The notes below the pieces were generated by a model. That model had not been told where the DNA came from and ran no database searches. It saw only the letters and a program-made list of their open reading frames with translations. DNA of 64,000 bases, from assembly GCA_946811695.1 (NCBI GenBank), contig OX328131.1:9067326-9131325 (forward strand), read 5' to 3'. The translations under genes were made by a program, and so were the position numbers. The stretch comes from Gonocerus acuteangulatus. Its lineage: Eukaryota > Arthropoda > Insecta > Hemiptera > Coreidae. This document shows, in pieces, positions 37,132 through 46,658 of the stretch (its first letter is position 1; each line of letters starts with the position of its first letter).

Positions 37132-37234
37132 TTAGTTCTATCACAATCCTTCAGCAATTTTGAAATTTACAAAGTTTCATTTATTCACTTATTGTGAATT
37201 CCGCAAAGGAGCTATATTGCTTAAGATATACATA

Positions 37235-37605
37235 TAAATATATACGCACAAACACACATAAACATATACACACACCAAATAGGAACACCAACAACTCCAG
37301 GTCTCCACCACACATAAACATAAACACACATCAAATAGGAACACCAAAAACTCCAGGTCTCCACCACACATAAACATATACACACATCAAATAGGAACAC
37401 CAACAACTCCAGGTCTCCACCACACATAAACATATACACACATCAAATAGGGACACCAACAACTCCAGGTCTCCACCACACATAAACATATGCACACATC
37501 AAATAGGAACACCAACAACTCCAGGTCTCCACCACACATAAACATATACACACATCAAATAGGGACACCAACAACTACAGGTCTCCACCACAAATGATTT
37601 ATTTT
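37235..37605. repeat. 56-bp minisatellite, about six copies, derived from a Penelope end
   Basis: The unit contains acaccaacaactccaggtct, then 'ccaccaca' and (ca)-rich sequence. The last copy runs into 'ccaccacaaatgatttattt', matching the outer end of the Penelope terminal repeat at 3911. The minisatellite therefore seems to have grown from a Penelope-type end. Confidence 0.88.
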
Positions 37606-37927
37606 TTAATATATTTATTGAGATGCCACAACGAGGCGTCAATGTGCGATCAAAGCTAACAATTATACAACACCGTATGAACATGTCTTACAAATATAAA
37701 CAAAAACAATGAATAATTGGGAAGATATTTTATAAAATAGTAAAGTTCAGCATTAAAATTGAAAATACAACAAAAATAAAATAAAATAAATAAATGTTTT
37801 AATTAAAACATTAAAAATTAAAATATATTATATATATATATACATACAAAAATTGTAATTTTAAATGAATTATAATTTTAAATAAATTTTAGTGTATTAA
37901 AAAAGTTGAATTTTTTTTTTTTTTAAG

Positions 37928-38248
37928 CTACAGGTATTTTAGTATATTATCGATATGCTTTCTGTCCTGTGAGGGCAATTCGTCTAAATCATGTGGTAAG
38001 TCAATGTTTTCTCTTTCTCTGCAGTCTGTAAGTAGGTGTTTAATTGTCAGTGGAACGTTGCAAAGTCTACAGAGTGGTTTGTCCTGTCTTGTCATTAAAT
38101 ATGAACGGGTCAAGTGTGAATGTCCGATTCTTAGTGTAATAAGCACGACTTCTTCTCGCCTTACATTCCGGATACTGGAACTCCAGGCTCCTATTGTCGG
38201 CTTAATCTCACGTAACTTGTTGTCTTGTGTGTATGTCCAGACAAATGG
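37928..38248 (-). pseudogene. C-terminal end of a non-LTR retrotransposon ORF2 (Jockey-like)
   Basis: The minus strand encodes VWTYTQ, then 'RREEVVLITLRIGHSHLTRS', then PLCRLCNVPLTIKHLLTDC and about 30 more residues to a stop. The RREEV-LxRLRIGH-LTHS block followed by CxxC...H...C is the standard C-terminus of Jockey/CR1-type reverse transcriptase polyproteins in insects. The reverse transcriptase and endonuclease domains are absent, as expected for a short 5'-truncated insertion. The frame is open for about 107 codons. Confidence 0.85.
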
Positions 38249-38249
38249 T

Positions 38250-38330
38250 TTATTTTATTGCCCTAGCATGCTTTCGGAGTCTACAGCTCCATCATCAGTG
38301 CTTCTGTCACACTATGCCATTTAGTAATTC
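38250..38330 (-). mobile_element. Penelope-type terminal repeat fragment
   Basis: It matches the 3911-5660 terminal repeat through tttattttattgccctagcatgctttcggagtctacagctccatcatcagtgcttc-like sequence (38250-38305). A short tail near 38350 contains 'gttgttggtattcctattcg', again as in the Penelope end. It is a different copy or subfamily, with CTGATGA in the ribozyme core. Confidence 0.75.
38255..38306 (-). ncRNA. Candidate hammerhead ribozyme core with canonical CTGATGA
   Basis: On the minus strand CTGATGA (38298-38292), the GGAG/CTCC stem-loop, GAAA (38274-38271 region) and a short AGC/GCT helix then U-A occur in hammerhead order. Stem I is weak, as in the other two candidates. The core is conserved although flanks have diverged, which argues for selection on the fold while the element was active. 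Confidence 0.58.
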
Positions 38331-38514
38331 CAGCCGAAGATTTCTAGACATAGAGTTGTTGGTATTCCTATTCGATGCAGTATCACCAACTTTCAGCCAA
38401 ATCAATGTCAATATACACACATTTGTGCGTGTTTTTGTGTGTGTATATATACACACATTCATACACATACAGCCAGTGTGTCCTATGATCAGATAAAATT
38501 ACTTCGTCTCATCG

Positions 38515-38760
38515 CGAGAGTTTTAGCATAAATATGCTTTAGCGGTGACTAAACTGGAAAAAAACGTTTCCGCTGGCGCTTGTGCATGCGCAGTGGCCAT
38601 ATACGAAAAAGAAGACTGTATGTGTCCCAAAACGGGGTCATCCGATGCCAAGGATTCCTCGCAAACATCGGTTTAGGTTTGACCTTTTACCACAATGTAA
38701 TTATGAAAGAGAGGCCATCTGATATTTTGTTCAGTCCTCGCCTAGTTTGACTATTTACGA
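38515..38760 (+). repeat. Family 4 repeat fragment
   Basis: ttagcataaatatgctttag followed by 'cgctggcgcttgtgcatgcgcagtggcc' matches the MITE-like element at 57036-57462. Only one end is present. Confidence 0.75.
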
Positions 38761-38823
38761 GAAACAATTTTGCCCACTAAAAGCGCTATTTAAGCGCTGA
38801 CTGATAGCTAAGCTACTTGAGAA

Positions 38824-40392
38824 CAGAGTTGGGCAAACGTTAGCGCGCGCTAAAAGCTGATACTTCTCCGCTAATTTAGCGAAACTATATACAGTTTCTA
38901 TAGAAAGCCAGCGCTAATAATTAGCGGTTAGCGGCGGCAGTGCGCTAACCGCTAATCTATTTATGAAATATCGTAATTGCTAATAGCTTAAGCTATAGTT
39001 ACAACATTTTGTCATCTCAAAGTTCACTTCCGGTCTGCTCTGAGCAACCTCACTCCTGTTCCACTTCCGCTTCAATCTACAGGATTTACGATCACATCAA
39101 TGTCAATTTCGGTTACTTCCGGTCGACTCATGCCTATCACTGGGTAACTCCTGTTCGATCTGGCTTACTTCCGGTCCTAACCGAAAGTGAAACCGGAAGT
39201 GGTCCAAAGTTGTCCAGATTCATCCGGAAACTGTCCAGGAGTAATTTTGGTGACCGGGAAGCCATTTTGAGAACCCGCGAGTGAAACCGGAAGTGGCCAA
39301 AAGTTGTCCAGATTCATCCGGAAACTGTCCAGGAGTAATTTTGGTGCCCCGAAAGCCATTTTGAGAACCCGGAAGTGAAACCGGAAATGGTCAAAAGATG
39401 TCCAGATTCATCCGGAAACTGTCCATGATTAATTTTGGTGACCCGGAAGCCATTTTGAGAACCCGGAAGTGAAACCGGAAGTGGCCAAACGTTGTCCAGT
39501 TTCATCCGGAACCTGTCCAGAAGTAATTTTGGTAACCCCGAAGCCATTTTGAGATCCCGGAAGTGAAACCGGAAGTGGTCAAAAGTTGCCCAGATCAAGA
39601 AACAGTCAGGAATAATTTTGGTGACCCTCATGCCATTTAGAGAATCCCTGCGGCATTTCCGGGCGAATTTTATCAGCTTTTGACCACTTCCGGTTTCACT
39701 TCCGGGTTCTCAAAACGAGATTCGGGGCACCAAAATTACTTCTGGGCAGTTTCCGGATGAAACTGGACAACTTTTGTCCACTTCCGGTTTCACTTCCGGG
39801 TTCTCAAAATGGCTTCCGGGTCACCAAATTTACTCCTGGACAGTTTCAGGATGAATCAGGACTGCTTCGGACCACTTCCGGTTTCACTTCCGGTTGCTTA
39901 CAATTACTTCCGGGTCACTGCCGGTTCACCTCCAGTCTATCATGAGTGCCTGGAAGGCCCTGGGATACTTCGTGAAACGACCCAGGGATGAATATAGGAC
40001 CGGAAGTAACCTAGATTAAGGAGTGTCACAGTGTGCCATTGTCTGTGAGTGACCGGAAGTAAGCCAGATCGAACAGGACTTACCCAGTGATAGGCATGAG
40101 TCGAACGGAAGTAACCGAAATTGACATTGATGTGATCGTAAATTCCTGTAGATTGAAGCGGAAGTGGAACAGGAGTGAGGTTGCTCAGAGCAGACCGGAA
40201 GTGAACTTTGAGGTGACAAAATGTTGTAACTATAGCTTTGAGCTATTAGCAATTACGATATTTCATAAATTGATTAGCGGTTAGCGCACTGCCGCCGCTA
40301 ACCGCTAATTATTAGCGCTGGCTTTCTACAGTTTCGCTAAATTAGCGGAGAGGTATCAGCTTTTAGCGCGCGCTAACGTTTGCCCAACTCTG
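38824..40392. mobile_element. 1.57-kb hAT-type foldback element with 8-bp target duplication
   Basis: The termini CAGAGTTGGGC / GCCCAACTCTG are flanked by CTTGAGAA on both sides (38816-38823 and 40393-40400), the hAT hallmark. The arms are inverted copies for about 350 bp (38824-39180 and 40040-40392). Inside are about five tandem units of about 92 bp with ccggaagtgaaaccggaagt, followed by inverted versions of the same unit. The whole element is thus a near-palindrome. ORFs inside are repeat by-products. Confidence 0.93.
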
Positions 40393-40400
40393 CTTGAGAA

Positions 40401-41079
40401 CTAAGTGCTAAGTAGATAGAATAAGCCCTTTCATCCTCTTTGTGAACTTCATACCTTGTCACTTCAAGCAGCTCGGCTTACTTGAACTTCATGAAGATCC
40501 CTCCTGGTTAATGTGCTTACCTTAAGGACTTAACCAACCAAGAAATACCCTAACCCTCCCTAACCACCCCAACCAAGAAATTGTTATCAATTCAACAAGA
40601 TATTATAATAAGTTCTTGTTCGAGTGTTCTTGCATATTCCTTAGTTATATGCCTCTGAAAAGGAAAGTATGTGCATGTGAATACTGGTGTTTACCAATTG
40701 CTTGATGATGTTATGATCCTCTAAGCAAAACTCCAAAAAAAAGTTCAATAAAGGTCCGTCACACAGGATGTTCATAGTACCTAGTTTGCCTGGTTTACAA
40801 CTTTTTATTAGTGCTTGTCCTCTCACTAAGCTGGCTTTGTGAAAAGTTCTTGTTCACACGTTGGTGGGCAAATGCGTCTACTACGGTCCGTTTCTCATTA
40901 AGCTTCCATAGTGCCATGTGACAAATGCTCATGGATTGACATTCCACTATGAGCTGTCGAAGAGTAAATAGCACCAAGCAGACCTGAAACTGCAAGCTAG
41001 GAAGCACCACGAAGGAAGAAGCCTGTCCAGGAAAGAGCAGCTGATTTTTCCTCCCGGATCCGTAAAAAAACCGTAGGCA
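40401..41079. other. No gene recognised
   Basis: Unique-looking sequence between the foldback element and a LINE relic. No domain-bearing ORF is seen. Confidence 0.45.
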
Positions 41080-42540
41080 ATGGGGGTTACAAGGGAATTG
41101 TTAAAGGGTTCGGTCGGGTCTTGTTCCAGGGTTGACCGGTCTGCGGGTCCCGTCCTGCACCAACCTATCCACGCTGACCAGCTTCATCCCAGCATGATGA
41201 ATCACGAAGTTAACGACCCTTCTAAGGGACGCCAGGGAAATATGGTGACGGGTGAGACGAATGCCTCTCTCAAGCTTATCCTACGAGGAATTTCACCCAG
41301 TGCCGAGGAAATTCACCGCTCACCCCAGGACGTCAAGGACCAAGAATTCTTTCTCCCCACGTCCCCAAGAGGAGAGGAGGGAGCCCGACGAAGAAAAATT
41401 TCACCAGGCCCCTTCCACATTTAAACCTCTAGACATCGCAGCAGACCTGAAGGCCCTGCTCTTGTCCCGGGGCTTGTCAATATTTACCATATCGAACAGT
41501 GACAAGGGAAAGTAAAGACCATCATACGGTCTGTGGAATGTTCCAGAAAGAGAGCAACGTAACTATCCACACCTTCGTCCCACAAAAAAAGAGGAAAAGG
41601 AGCTTTCTACTAAACGGCTTCGACCGGAACCACCGAATTGAAGACATCGCCGGAGAACTGCAAAGCTGTTTCAGGTGCAAAGCAGGCAAACTGTCAAAAA
41701 CACTGGCTACAGAGTAGAAACAAGAACTCAGCCTCGTACTTCTAATAACGGAACATAAGTCACCCTGAGGGACGTGCAGAAGCTGGGGCACATTGATAAT
41801 GTAGGGTGACCCTGTCTAGTGTTATCACTCCTGTGACTTTGGACTCACGGCTCAATACTTCCACCATACCCCGCATCGTACTCTGGACAATCGTCGGAGC
41901 AGTCCAAGGTGAAGTCCTGCTACTCTTGAGAGGATATTTACCTTCAAGAATCCTCGAGGAACAACCCATCACGAACACAGGCAGTGTCTGTCTACCTCAG
42001 AAGACGACAGAAATCCAAGTGCATCTACCAAACGCCCGAGCTCCCCTGGCGAAGGCCAAAACACTCATCTCAGCTGCAAGGCAGGAGCTTCACCGTTTCA
42101 TTGTCCGATGTCAAGTCTGGTTACGCTCCTCTGCTAATGATCTTAGTAAATACATAGTGAGGACGAACCTAGGTGTGCTTCATCCGAGGATAATACACAA
42201 CTTCAGACGTGCTGGAAACCCCGCCTGGAGCTCCACCCTAGATCTCCTCACTAACAAGCACCATACAGTTACGAGATGTAGTTCCTTGGACTACGGTCCA
42301 TAAGATCACCACCCGAAGGAGGCGTCCCCGGAGGACGTGCTTACCGATCTACCTACAATGCTGACGAAATCAAGGTTGCCACCAACAGAAGGATTTCAAA
42401 GTTTGTTCTGAAGCCTATCCACCAGCGTAAATCGCCAGTCCACATCACCAGGTTGATAGATATCAGACGTTGTAAACCCGTGTCGCACGTGCGGCATAAA
42501 GTCCAAAACTTCTTGTCACTAGAAGCCACAACAACCATAG
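41080..42540 (+). pseudogene. Decayed ORF1 (gag-like) of a Jockey-like non-LTR retrotransposon
   Basis: The frame starting near 41530 reads ESNVTIHTFVPQKKRKRSFL then LNGFDRNHRIEDIAGELQS. This is the typical Jockey-clade ORF1 block (IHTxTPxxERxxxFVLRGLD...EEIxxEL) that precedes a CCHC zinc-knuckle. A degenerate knuckle remnant, VQKLGHIDNV then a stop, is seen near 41774. Upstream frames (41080-41515) are Pro/Ser/Arg-rich and shift phase, as do those downstream, so the gene is broken by several frameshifts and stops. ORF1 binds the element RNA in intact relatives. The class assignment rests on one conserved block. Confidence 0.6.
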
Positions 42541-42709
42541 ACTTATAGCTGAACGATTTCCGAACAAAAATTCAAAGCATTCAAGATTATTTTTGACATA
42601 TGTTAAGTTTCAGGCGTAAATTTATAATACCATTAATGACTTATTAATTTTATTCTAATAATACTTTGTAATTTTACTTATAATATTGTGACCAACATAA
42701 ACGAGAAGC

Positions 42710-42919
42710 ATGTCGAAACAAAGAATATCGGTGTCCTCAAGAATGTCCATACATTCTGCGGTGATGGCAATGTTATACATGTCTAAATCAAAGGTAATTT
42801 ATTATATAATTCAGAAGTTTCCAGGTGCGGAACCCTGTAAACAGGCCGTTGACATTGATGTCAATAGCTATCAAAATGATTACCTTCTACAGGAAATGTT
42901 TATAGATAATCTAACGTGA
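42710..42919 (+). CDS. Putative orphan coding exon, function unknown
   Basis: ATG at 42710 (context gagaagcATGtc) opens a frame of about 70 codons with no simple-sequence bias. It is followed at once by a strong donor, ctaac|GTGAGT at 42921. A second possible donor, tcaaag|gtaatt, lies at about 42793; from it the phase (0) would match the acceptor of the DRC5-like exon at 46395. From the later donor the phase (2) would not. It could be the first exon of the DRC5-like gene, an exon of an unseen gene, or chance. No domain is recognised. Confidence 0.3.
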   Translation: MSKQRISVSSRMSIHSAVMAMLYMSKSKVIYYIIQKFPGAEPCKQAVDIDVNSYQNDYLLQEMFIDNLT

Positions 42920-42984
42920 GTAATTGTTTACCATGAAACATGGTGTATATAAATCCCATACCAACCGCTTATCGAGCTGGGTAA

Positions 42985-43130
42985 CTATTTTAGCGCGGTT
43001 CCTTCCTCCCTCCATAGGGAGGAATCCCGTTTATAAGGTTGACCTCATGACGCAATCCGGAAATGCCTACGAGAAACCTTTATGCTTCAGAACCCATATC
43101 ACCACAATAAAGGTGGTTCAAATTTTTATA

Positions 43131-43217
<87 letters not shown>
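42985..43217 (-). repeat. Family 2 3' end, minus strand, running into (TA)n
   Basis: ttagcgcggttccttcctcc is the inverse of the family 2 terminus. The phrase ttataaggttgacctcatga and the final 'ggtggttcaaattt(TA)n' mirror 22436-22575. About 90 bp of (TA)n separates it from the foldback element that follows. Confidence 0.8.
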
Positions 43218-43219
<2 letters not shown>

Positions 43220-43797
43220 TAAATCTGAAGGAGAGCGTCCTCAGCTACGATTTTCTTCAAAGTTTGCACTATAACGTATTTTGATGCACTAAACACGAAT
43301 CCGTTGAAAAAAAAAAAAAAAAAACCCGCTCGCAACGAGGAAAGAAGTTATTTAAAAAAAAAAGTTCACTGTTATGAAGGTTAGGGAAGATTGCCTTGGA
43401 CGACTTTTGGGCATAGAATTCTTTTAATTTCTGCGAGTTGGATTGACTAGGGGTTTTGATGTTTTCTTGAACGAGCGGAGCGAGCGGAAACGCATTGCAC
43501 GTATGCCCAAAAGCGACAGTTTACGACCAAGTCAGCTACCACAGGTGAGTCTACATTTCAATTACACTTCGTCATTAAGGACTATTGCGCACGCGCGTGT
43601 TTACATATAAGCTGTTTACCGCGTCTTTTATAGCCTCCATAACAGTGAACTTTAGTGCTTAATAACTTCTTTCCTAGTTGAGAGCGGGTTTTTTTTTTTT
43701 TCAACGGATTCGTGTTTAGTGCATCAAAATACGTTATAGTGCAAACTTTGAAGAAAATCGTAGCTGAGGACGCTCTCCTTCAGTTTTACCATATATA
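43218..43797. mobile_element. Foldback element in (TA)n, copy 1
   Basis: The inverted arms start 'tatggtaaa(t/a)ctgaagg' and include 'gcactaaacacgaat' with 'attcgtgtttagtgc', an A or T run, and 'gaaagaagttatt'. They are about 180 bp each. The centre carries aacgagcggagcgagcggaa. It is a paralogue of 44094-44826. No coding capacity. Confidence 0.87.
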
Positions 43798-43802
43798 TTT
43801 AT

Positions 43803-43955
43803 TTATTTTTTGTAAATATGGCACAGGTCGAAATAATAGTACTCCATTTTATGTACTATTTTATTTTTGGCACGCCCAAAGAGGGCGTGCCAAAATTTAT
43901 AAAATGTATACAAACCTGTGCCACATTTATAAAAAATAAATAAATATACATAAAT
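43803..43955. mobile_element. Short foldback element with a perfect GC-rich hairpin
   Basis: The outer inverted pair is ttatttattttttgtaaat/atttataaaaaataaataa, with tggcacagg/cctgtgcca inside. The centre holds ttggcacgccc-aaaga-gggcgtgccaa, an 11-bp perfect stem with a 5-nt loop. Confidence 0.85.
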
Positions 43956-43964
43956 AAAGGTCAG

Positions 43965-44008
43965 AAATCGTGGAATTGAATGTATATATATATATATTCA
44001 ATTCCACG

Positions 44009-44095
<87 letters not shown>
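43965..44095. repeat. TA-cored perfect palindrome plus (TA)n tract
   Basis: aaatcgtggaattgaatgta (43965 on) is mirrored by 'attcaattccacgattt' ending at 44012 around a short (TA)n core. About 80 bp of uninterrupted (TA)n follows. Confidence 0.9.
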
Positions 44096-44096
<1 letters not shown>

Positions 44097-44826
44097 TAAA
44101 AATGCAGTTTCACGCCCTCCAAACCGATTTCTTTCAAATTTTGTACAATAACGTATTTTGATGCACTAAACACGAATACGATGAAAAAAACCGTCGGATT
44201 TAACTAGGAAAGAAGTTATTAAGCACTAAAGTTCACTGTTATGCAGGTTATGAGAGCTATTAATTATAGCGAGTTGGATTGACTGGGGTTTTGTTATCTT
44301 CTTGAGCGAGCGTAGCGAGCGGAAACGCATAGCACGTATGCCCTTAAGCGACAGGTGAGGATGCCCTTAAAATTAACAATATTTTCGAATAAATGGTTTC
44401 TGAACATTTCAAATAAGAGTTCTCTGTTTCCCAATGTTACATATCTGCGCATGCGCGTGTTTACAAATACGCTGATGACGCGTAGTTTTATAACCTTCCT
44501 AACTTTAGTGCTTAATATTATATTCTATTAATTTTAGCGAGTTGGATTGACTGGGGTTTTGTTATCTTCTTGAGCGAGCGTAGCGAGCGGAAACGCATAG
44601 CATGTATGCCTTAAAGTCGTCACAAATTTAGTTGTTTACATTAGCTCTCATAACCTGGATAACAGTGAACTTAAGAGCTTAATAACTTCTTTCCTAGTTA
44701 AATCCGACGTTTTTTTTTTGTTTTGTTTTTTTTTATCGTATTCGTGTTTAGTGCATCAAAATACGTTATTGTGCAAAATTTGAAAGAAATCGGTTTGGAG
44801 GGCGTGAAACTGCATTTTTACCATAT
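44094..44826. mobile_element. Foldback element in (TA)n, copy 2
   Basis: The arms tatggtaaaaatgcagtttc / gaaactgcatttttaccata extend about 180 bp. The centre contains two direct copies of a block of about 88 bp with 'gagcgagcgtagcgagcgg' (44257-44345 and 44525-44612). (TA)n lies on both sides, the right one at 44824-44882. Confidence 0.87.
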
Positions 44827-44827
44827 A

Positions 44828-44883
<56 letters not shown>

Positions 44884-45253
44884 GGGTGTATCGCAAGTTA
44901 ATGACACTACTCCAGAGGGTGAAACTATACAAAAAATGTAGAACAACGCCACCAGACACACATTTCTATCTCACCCCGTTCTAGACATACGCCGTTCTAA
45001 AGGTTCTTTAGGGGGGAAAAACGTGGTTTTTGTGGTACAACACCAATTTACTCTGCTTGACACACCTTTATTCAGCGTTTCATTACATTTTAGAAATGAG
45101 AATTCAATTTCCTTTAAGGCTAATAAACATTCAATGTTCGCATTATCTATTCAAAACGGAGAAATTAATTAAAGTTAGCGACAACATTTTCAAAATCACT
45201 ACTCTTCCAAAAATAATCCTACAAGCTGCCGAATCTCACGAATGTTTTAACAT
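44884..45253. other. Possible transposon end, no gene
   Basis: 'tagggtgtatcgcaagttaatg' next to the (TA)n tract resembles a transposon terminus. The rest is unrecognised. Confidence 0.4.
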
Positions 45254-45845
45254 TCAATCAGCTGAGAACTGAGATTAGCTCTCAATCAGCTTTCCAATGG
45301 TATTCTGAGAACTGATATTAGCTCTCAATCAGCTTTTTAATGGTATTCTGAGAACTGATATTAGCTCTCAATCAGCTTTCCAATGGTATTCTGAGAACTG
45401 ATATTAGCTCTCAATCAGCTTTTTAATGGTATTCTGAGAACTGATATTAGCTCTCAATCAGCTTTTTAATGGTATTCTGAGAACTGATATTAGCTCTCAA
45501 TCAGCTTTTTAATGGTATTCTGAGAACTGATATTAGCTCTCAATCAGCTTTTTAATGGTATTCCGAGAACTGATATTAGCTCTCAATCAGCTTTTTAATG
45601 GTATTCTGACAACTGATATTAGCTATCAAGCAGCTTTTTAATGGTATTCTGAGAACTGATATTAGCTGTCAATCAGCTTTCCAATGGTATTCTGAGAACT
45701 GATATTAGCTCTCAATCAGCTTTCCAATGGTATTCTGAGAACTGAGATTAGCTCTCAATCAGCTTTCCAATGGTATTCTGAGAACTGATATTAGCTCTCA
45801 ATCAGCTTTCCAATGGTATTCTGAGAACTGAGATTAGCTCTCAAT
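45254..45845. repeat. 43-bp minisatellite, about 13 copies
   Basis: The unit is tattctgagaactgatatta followed by gctctcaatcagctttttaatgg. A two-base variant (tttcc/ttttt before aatgg) is distributed in blocks, with ttttt in the middle and tttcc mainly at the edges. Confidence 0.95.
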
Positions 45846-45904
45846 TTCATAAAGTAATTTGAATGAAAGAGGAAAGAAACAACTAATATTATGTTATTTT
45901 TGTG

Positions 45905-46056
45905 ACAAATATACAAATTTGAACCACCGCTATTTTTTAGATCTATGGGTTCTCAGACGTAAAATGCTATAGTCGACACTTCCGGATTGCGTCATAAGGT
46001 CAACCTTGTAAACGGATATCTTCCCTATGAAGGGAGGGAGGAACCGCGCTAAAACA
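45905..46056 (+). repeat. Family 2 3' end fragment
   Basis: aaatttgaaccaccgctatt to gggaggaaccgcgctaa, as at 22430-22575 and 11970-12105. No (TA)n upstream here. Confidence 0.8.
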
Positions 46057-46197
46057 CCCATAAAAAATATTGAAAACAAACACAAATAGCTGTTCAAAGC
46101 AAAGAATCCAACACTTTTGAAGTACTCTTTGTTTATAAATATATCAAAATTTGAACCAAAATAAAATAATTTAATAATTTTTATTTTCATGCATTTG

Positions 46198-46368
46198 CAG
46201 TGCCAAAGGTCGTGGGTTCGATTCCCACTGGGGGCGGTGGCTTTTCTTTCGAAAAAAGAGAAGGCATCACCCCTATCCTGTCTAGAAAAGGGTGGTAACC
46301 TATAGATAACCCGTCCTAAAATTCTTAGTTAATAATAAATGGACGTTAAAATTTAAATAAATATATAT
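46198..46368 (+). mobile_element. SINE-A copy, 5'-truncated
   Basis: It starts within the tRNA head (tgccaaaggtcgtgggttcg) and has the full middle and tail. It ends 14-25 bp before the polypyrimidine tract of the first supported DRC5-like exon. Confidence 0.85.
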
Positions 46369-46394
46369 ATATTTTTTTTTTTGTGTTTCGTCAG

Positions 46395-46658
46395 AACCTT
46401 AGGAAATACTTTCAAGGGATGGTTGATGCTACCATGTCCAAAATGTCGACGGAAGAACACACGTTAAATCCTGAACTTTTCGACCCGGAATTGTTGACAG
46501 AGGATGTGTACGCCTTGCTGAAAGTCGCTGGTGTTGACTTGTTCTTGAACGCACCAGCGGAACAGATCGAACTTGAAGAACCGAGAGTACCCGATTCGAA
46601 AGACAGACCGACAGGCCTGGACAATTCGAAGCCACTCCCTCAACCTTGGCCGGCTGGA
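46395..46658 (+). CDS. DRC5-like exon 1 (visible), possibly internal
   Basis: A T-rich tract and gtttcgtcag precede 46395. The donor is ctgga|GTAAAT at 46659. The frame is open for 88 codons (NLRKYFQGMVDAT onward), with acidic and Pro-rich segments. Assignment to this gene rests on phase match with exon 2, strand and spacing, not on sequence similarity. Internal ATG codons at about 46422 and 46434 could start translation if there is no upstream exon. Confidence 0.6.

Noticed and set aside
39009..39991. ORFs with Leu/Pro/Gly-rich repeats in the hAT foldback element
   Set aside because: They are translations of the 92-bp tandem units, appear on both strands, and lie inside a near-palindromic non-coding element.
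41806..42303. 165-codon ORF as an independent gene
   Set aside because: It lies directly downstream of the Jockey-like ORF1 relic, in a different frame, and has no domain; it is more likely part of the decayed LINE.
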